Shown piece after piece: positions 60,937 through 64,000 of a stretch of DNA of 64,000 nucleotides. Origin of the DNA: Bacteroidales bacterium UBA5382 (GTDB lineage: Bacteria > Bacteroidota > Bacteroidia > Bacteroidales > Dysgonomonadaceae); NCBI GenBank assembly GCA_002409745.1, contig DHOU01000021.1, positions 1 to 64,000 on the forward strand. Direction: 5' to 3'. Every line of letters starts with the position of its first letter. The stretch's first letter is position 1. Both the position numbers and the translations under genes were made by a program. The notes beneath the pieces were generated by a model. The model saw nothing but the letters and a program-made list of their open reading frames with translations. It was not told where the DNA came from and did no database searches.

Positions 60937-60944
60937 TACATTTG
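60937..60944 (+). promoter_or_regulatory. -7 promoter element of the zeta-like gene
   Basis: TACATTTG matches TAnnTTTG and lies only five bases before the ATG at 60950, which predicts a leaderless or nearly leaderless mRNA. Confidence 0.5.
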
Positions 60945-60949
60945 CACTT

Positions 60950-61388
60950 ATGAAAGAAAAATATCTTTACATAATTGCCGGGTGTAACGGGGCAGGGAAA
61001 ACCACAGCGTCTTTTACTATTTTGCCGGATATTCTGGAATGCAAGGAAAACATTTAAAGAAACGGTTTTAGAAGCTAAAGATGTCGGATATACAGGTGTA
61101 TTGCTTTTCTTTTGGTTAAGCAATCCTGAATTGGCAAAAGAACGCGTAAAGACAAGAGTAAAAGAAGGCGGTCACGGTATTGCGGAAGATGTTATTGAAA
61201 GACGATATAGAAATGGGATTATCAATCTATTCGATATTTATTTGTCTAAAGTCGATTATGTTATTATATTGGATAATTCGGAAGGAAGACCTTTATTGGT
61301 TGCCAAAAAATCCGGTAAAAAAGAAATGAATATCTTTGACGGGAAGCGATTTAATCAATTAAAAAATTATTATGACAAAAGAAAATAA
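60950..61388 (+). pseudogene. Zeta-toxin-like P-loop kinase with internal deletion
   Basis: ATG 60950 gives KEKYLYIIAGCNGAGKTTAS and FTILPDILECKE, with an intact Walker A, then a stop at 61055. A second frame from about 61045 carries TFKETVLEAKDVGYTGVLLF and continues ELAKERVKTRVKEGGHGIAE to DNSEGRPLLVAKKSGK, the C-terminal half of the same family. About 65 residues are missing, including the region expected to hold the catalytic acidic residue and substrate site. A small gene that may encode its antitoxin overlaps the end. Confidence 0.75.
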
Positions 61389-61518
61389 ATCAGTAAAGAC
61401 AGATGAAATTTTGAAAGGAGTTGAAAAGGCTTACGAACGCATGGTTGAATTCAAACGAAGGAATAAAGGGGAGATCGTAGTGATGAAAGGAAATAGAATT
61501 GTAAGGATAAAGCCTTAA
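61372..61518 (+). CDS. Small partner protein (probable antitoxin) of the zeta-like gene
   Basis: A 48-residue frame starting inside the last codons of the zeta-like gene (17-base overlap) reads TKENKSVKTDEILKGVEKAY, then ERMVEFKRRNKGEIVVMKGN and RIVRIKP. It is basic, probably helical, and has the look of small antitoxin partners found next to such kinases in Bacteroidales. The overlap argues for co-translation. If its toxin is dead, as it seems here, it is under no obvious selection. Confidence 0.55.
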   Translation: MTKENKSVKTDEILKGVEKAYERMVEFKRRNKGEIVVMKGNRIVRIKP

Positions 61519-61557
61519 AAAATATCATTCGGTATCGTTATCATCGGAAAAAACCTG

Positions 61558-61565
61558 TATTTTTG
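61558..61565 (+). promoter_or_regulatory. -7 promoter element of the aspartate kinase gene
   Basis: TATTTTTG matches TAnnTTTG and lies 75 bases before the ATG. The leader between them is mostly TCATAACTCATAGT and TCATCATTCATC words (61590-61635). Confidence 0.6.
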
Positions 61566-61640
61566 CAACTTGTACAGAAGTATCCGAATATTCATAACTC
61601 ATAGTTCATAACTCATAGTTCATCATTCATCATTTACAAC

Positions 61641-63020
61641 ATGCTCACGGTAGAAAAAATAGGCGGGACGTCGATGTCCCAGTTTCAGGATGTGCTGAAG
61701 AACATTATACAAGGCGATCGCAAAGGCGATGAGTTGTATAACCGTATCTTCGTGGTTTCGGCGTATAATAATGTCACAAACTGGCTGTTGGAGCATAAAA
61801 AGACCGGCGAGCCGGGCATTTACAATAAGTTCCTGAACGGTGAAGACTACAGTAGTGCGCTGGATGCTTTTTGTCAGCGCCTGCTTCTCATCAACGAAGG
61901 GTTTGCCGATATCGGGCTTGACTTGAAAGAGGCGCGCGATTTTATCCGTTTCCGCGTGGACCAGTCGAAAACCATTCTTTACAGCTTGGCGAAGGTATTG
62001 GCCTCGGGCTATGTGAATGTGATCGATATCTATTTGGCGGCAAGAGAGATATTGGCCTCCATCGGGGAAGCGCACTCCGGATGGAACTCAACCAATATAC
62101 TCAATAATAATGGCATTAATGCCCGCTTTATCGATTTGTCGGGCTTTAACGACAATGAGCCCCTTACCATCGACCAACGCATCCATAAAGAATTTTCGGG
62201 GGTGGATTTTAGTAAAGTGGTCTGTGTCGTGACCGGTTATACGAAGGGTACCGAGGGTATTATGCGGGCTTTCGACCGCGGGTATTCGGAAGTTACGTTT
62301 AGTAAAATAGCGGTGGAAGTGAAAGCCGATGAGGCCATCATTCATAAAGAGTATCATCTTTCGAGCGCGGATCCGAAGATTGTGGGAGTTAAGAACAGCA
62401 TTCCCGTGGGGCATACCAATTATATTATCGCCGATCAGTTGGCCGACATCGGCATGGAGGCGATTCATCCGAAAGCGGCGAAACCCCTTGAACTGGCGGG
62501 CATCAATATTCGTATAAAAAATACTTTTGAGCCGAAACATCCCGGAACCATTATCTCGCGCGATTACATTTCGCCCGAACCGCGTGTGGAATTTGTCTCC
62601 GGGTCGCGTAAAGTCCTTGCTATCGAAGTGCATGACCCGATGATGGTTGGGGAAGTTGGGTTCGACGCGCGCATCATGCAGTATTTCGAGAAATACGATG
62701 TCAGTTATATTCTGAAATCGACGAATGCCAACTCCATTACCATGGTGGTTTGGGATAATAAGAAATCGGAGGACCTGATTCGTGCGTTGGAACACGTCTT
62801 TTACCAAGTGACCGTTCTGCCGGCTGCCCTTGTTTGCGCCATGGGATCAAACATCGCCATGCCCGGATTTTTGTACCGAGCGTCCAAAGCATTATATGAT
62901 AAAGGAATTAATATTGAGAGCTTTGCTCAGTCATTGATGCAGGTCAATATGCAGTTTGTCATTAAACGCGAAGCCTACGAAAACGCTGTGATTGCCCTGA
63001 ATGAGGCTTTATGCAAATAA
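61641..63020 (+). CDS. Aspartate kinase
   Basis: The enzyme phosphorylates aspartate, the first step toward lysine, threonine, methionine and diaminopimelate, feeding DapL and DapF encoded at 52-55 kb. The 459-residue protein begins LTVEKIGGTSMSQFQDVLKN. It contains CVVTGYTKGTEGIMRAFDRG near residue 195 and EAIHPKAAKPLELAGINIRI near residue 273. Two ACT-type regulatory regions follow (FVSGSRKVLAIEVHDPMM, AALVCAMGSNIAMPGFLYRA). It is a monofunctional kinase with no homoserine dehydrogenase fused. The stop overlaps the MFS gene by ten bases. Confidence 0.92.
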   Translation: MLTVEKIGGTSMSQFQDVLKNIIQGDRKGDELYNRIFVVSAYNNVTNWLLEHKKTGEPGIYNKFLNGEDYSSALDAFCQRLLLINEGFADIGLDLKEARDFIRFRVDQSKTILYSLAKVLASGYVNVIDIYLAAREILASIGEAHSGWNSTNILNNNGINARFIDLSGFNDNEPLTIDQRIHKEFSGVDFSKVVCVVTGYTKGTEGIMRAFDRGYSEVTFSKIAVEVKADEAIIHKEYHLSSADPKIVGVKNSIPVGHTNYIIADQLADIGMEAIHPKAAKPLELAGINIRIKNTFEPKHPGTIISRDYISPEPRVEFVSGSRKVLAIEVHDPMMVGEVGFDARIMQYFEKYDVSYILKSTNANSITMVVWDNKKSEDLIRALEHVFYQVTVLPAALVCAMGSNIAMPGFLYRASKALYDKGINIESFAQSLMQVNMQFVIKREAYENAVIALNEALCK

Positions 63021-64000
63021 AAAGGAGCTTTCTTCCGTCTGCTTTGGCCATCGGTATTCTCTTTGTCGCCTTCAATTTAAGGGCGCCCATTACGGGAATC
63101 GGGCCGATTATTCATATCCTGAAAGACTATTTTAATCTCTCGGGAGGCACGGGCGGCTTGTTGACGACCTTGCCTTTGTTGGCGTTTGCTGCGGTGTCGC
63201 CCTTTGTGGCGCAATTCAGTAAAAAGTACGGATACGGGATGGTTATGTTTGCCGGACTGATTTTGTTGCTTGTCGGGGAACTCATCCGCTCCTATACCGG
63301 CATTGCGGGCTTGTTTGCGGGAACTTTGCTGTTAGGCGTCGGCATCGGTATCGGGAATGTATTGTTGCCGAGTATTATCAAAAAGGAATTTGTCCTGCAT
63401 ACCGGCCTGATGTTAGGGTTGTACACCCTTTCCCTCAATATATTTGCCAGCATTAGCGCCGGAGCCAGCGCTCCACTTACCGAGCGCATGGGATGGCGAA
63501 ACTCGCTGGCGGTATGGATTCCGCTTGCCTTGATCACTCTTTTCATTTGGTTGCCGCAAGTCTTTAAGCGCAATCATTCGGCCTCGGAGCCCGAAAAAGT
63601 CATACTGGTGAACGATAAGGGGCTTTCTATTTGGAAGTCGATGTTGGCCTGGTGGGTTACTTTGTATATGGGCATTCAATCTTTTATTTTTTACGGATTA
63701 ACGGCTTGGCTGCCATCGGTTATGATTTCCAAAGGACTATCGGCGGAGGCGGCCGGTAATATGACTTTTTTGTTTCAAATTGCCGGGTTGCCCACCAGCT
63801 TAATCATTCCGTCTATCGCCTACAAATGTAAAGGGCAACAAACGCTGACCATTATTAATGGATTGATCCTGATTTCGGGATTGATTTTTCTTATTGTTTC
63901 GTCTTCCCTTTGGCATTATATTCTGGCCGTGACGTTAGTCGGTCTTGCTTGCGGCGCCAATCTGAGCCTGGCGATCTCTTTTATTTCCCTCCGCGTTTCC
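63011..64000 (+). CDS. MFS transporter, CynX/NimT-like (cut by the window end)
   Basis: This major-facilitator inner-membrane transporter starts at ATG 63011, inside the end of the aspartate kinase gene, and runs off the window without a stop. The N-terminus LPSALAIGILFVAFNLRAPI and TGIGPIIHIL match the CynX/NimT branch, as do several membrane helices and GLYTLSLNIFASISAGASAP near residue 137. Substrates in this branch range from cyanate to nitroimidazoles; none can be assigned. The 330 residues visible should be about 80 percent of the protein. Confidence 0.88.
   Translation, partial: MQIKRSFLPSALAIGILFVAFNLRAPITGIGPIIHILKDYFNLSGGTGGLLTTLPLLAFAAVSPFVAQFSKKYGYGMVMFAGLILLLVGELIRSYTGIAGLFAGTLLLGVGIGIGNVLLPSIIKKEFVLHTGLMLGLYTLSLNIFASISAGASAPLTERMGWRNSLAVWIPLALITLFIWLPQVFKRNHSASEPEKVILVNDKGLSIWKSMLAWWVTLYMGIQSFIFYGLTAWLPSVMISKGLSAEAAGNMTFLFQIAGLPTSLIIPSIAYKCKGQQTLTIINGLILISGLIFLIVSSSLWHYILAVTLVGLACGANLSLAISFISLRVS

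Overview
The window looks like a chromosomal segment of a Bacteroidales bacterium, most likely of the Tannerellaceae/Porphyromonadaceae side. The reasons are the gene families present (menaquinone-type UbiE/MenG, LpxH, the DUF5020 Tsx-like channel, DapL/DapF, large PurC) and the repeated promoter element TAnnTTTG a short distance upstream of start codons. Species cannot be settled by eye. There is no rRNA, CRISPR array, recognisable insertion sequence or prophage. One tRNA (Cys, GCA) lies at 55233-55303.

Layout. 0.1-2.9 kb: proline operon proABC. 2.9-8.3 kb: reverse-strand block with an rRNA/tRNA methyltransferase, three glycosyltransferases, a metallo-beta-lactamase-fold hydrolase and a fucosyltransferase-like gene. 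8.6-12.8 kb: dGTPase, an unusual 21-bp-phased repeat field, an unknown helical protein, then ferredoxin, membrane protein and ECF sigma factor. 12.9-18.4 kb: purF-type gene, phoH, purC, ubiE/menG, aroE. 18.7-26 kb: collagen-like surface lipoprotein, OmpA-family protein, PepSY-like periplasmic protein, hybrid sensor kinase. 26-30.6 kb: lpxH, DUF59, radC, efp, and a purine permease paired with a Tsx-like outer-membrane channel. 30.7-40.7 kb: cysS, yaaA, aroA, a metal ABC permease, mfd, a CYTH protein, ilvE. 40.8-46.7 kb: an A+T-richer accessory region with hicBA, HxlR and redox genes, many of them broken. 46.8-55.1 kb: zinc-ribbon protein, dnaG, an ABC-2 exporter pair, dapF-dapL. 55.2-60 kb: tRNA-Cys, radA, yoeB-yefM, tex, ybaK. 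60-64 kb: more broken accessory genes, aspartate kinase, and a truncated MFS transporter at the window edge.

Three themes stand out. First, two intergenic fields (10.04-10.55 kb and 49.71-49.95 kb) carry a short TTTCC/GGAA core at an exact 21-bp register; each sits directly upstream of a TATCTTTG promoter and is oriented the same way relative to the downstream gene. Second, several non-coding RNA or leader candidates are visible: a 120-nt imperfect hairpin upstream of dnaG, a promoter-to-terminator small transcript between mfd and the CYTH gene, and a dapF leader in which one 5' arm can pair with either of two identical 3' arms. Third, at least six accessory genes (HicA, SDR, aldo/keto reductase, two Crp/Fnr regulators, a zeta-like kinase) have lost internal or junctional pieces while both flanks stay recognisable, which points to ongoing deletion of accessory DNA.

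Metabolically the window links proline synthesis, aromatic amino acids (aroE, aroA), branched-chain transamination (ilvE), and the aspartate/diaminopimelate route (aspartate kinase, dapL, dapF). It also holds de novo purine steps (purF-type, purC), genome maintenance (mfd, radA, radC, dnaG, dgt) and cell-surface construction.
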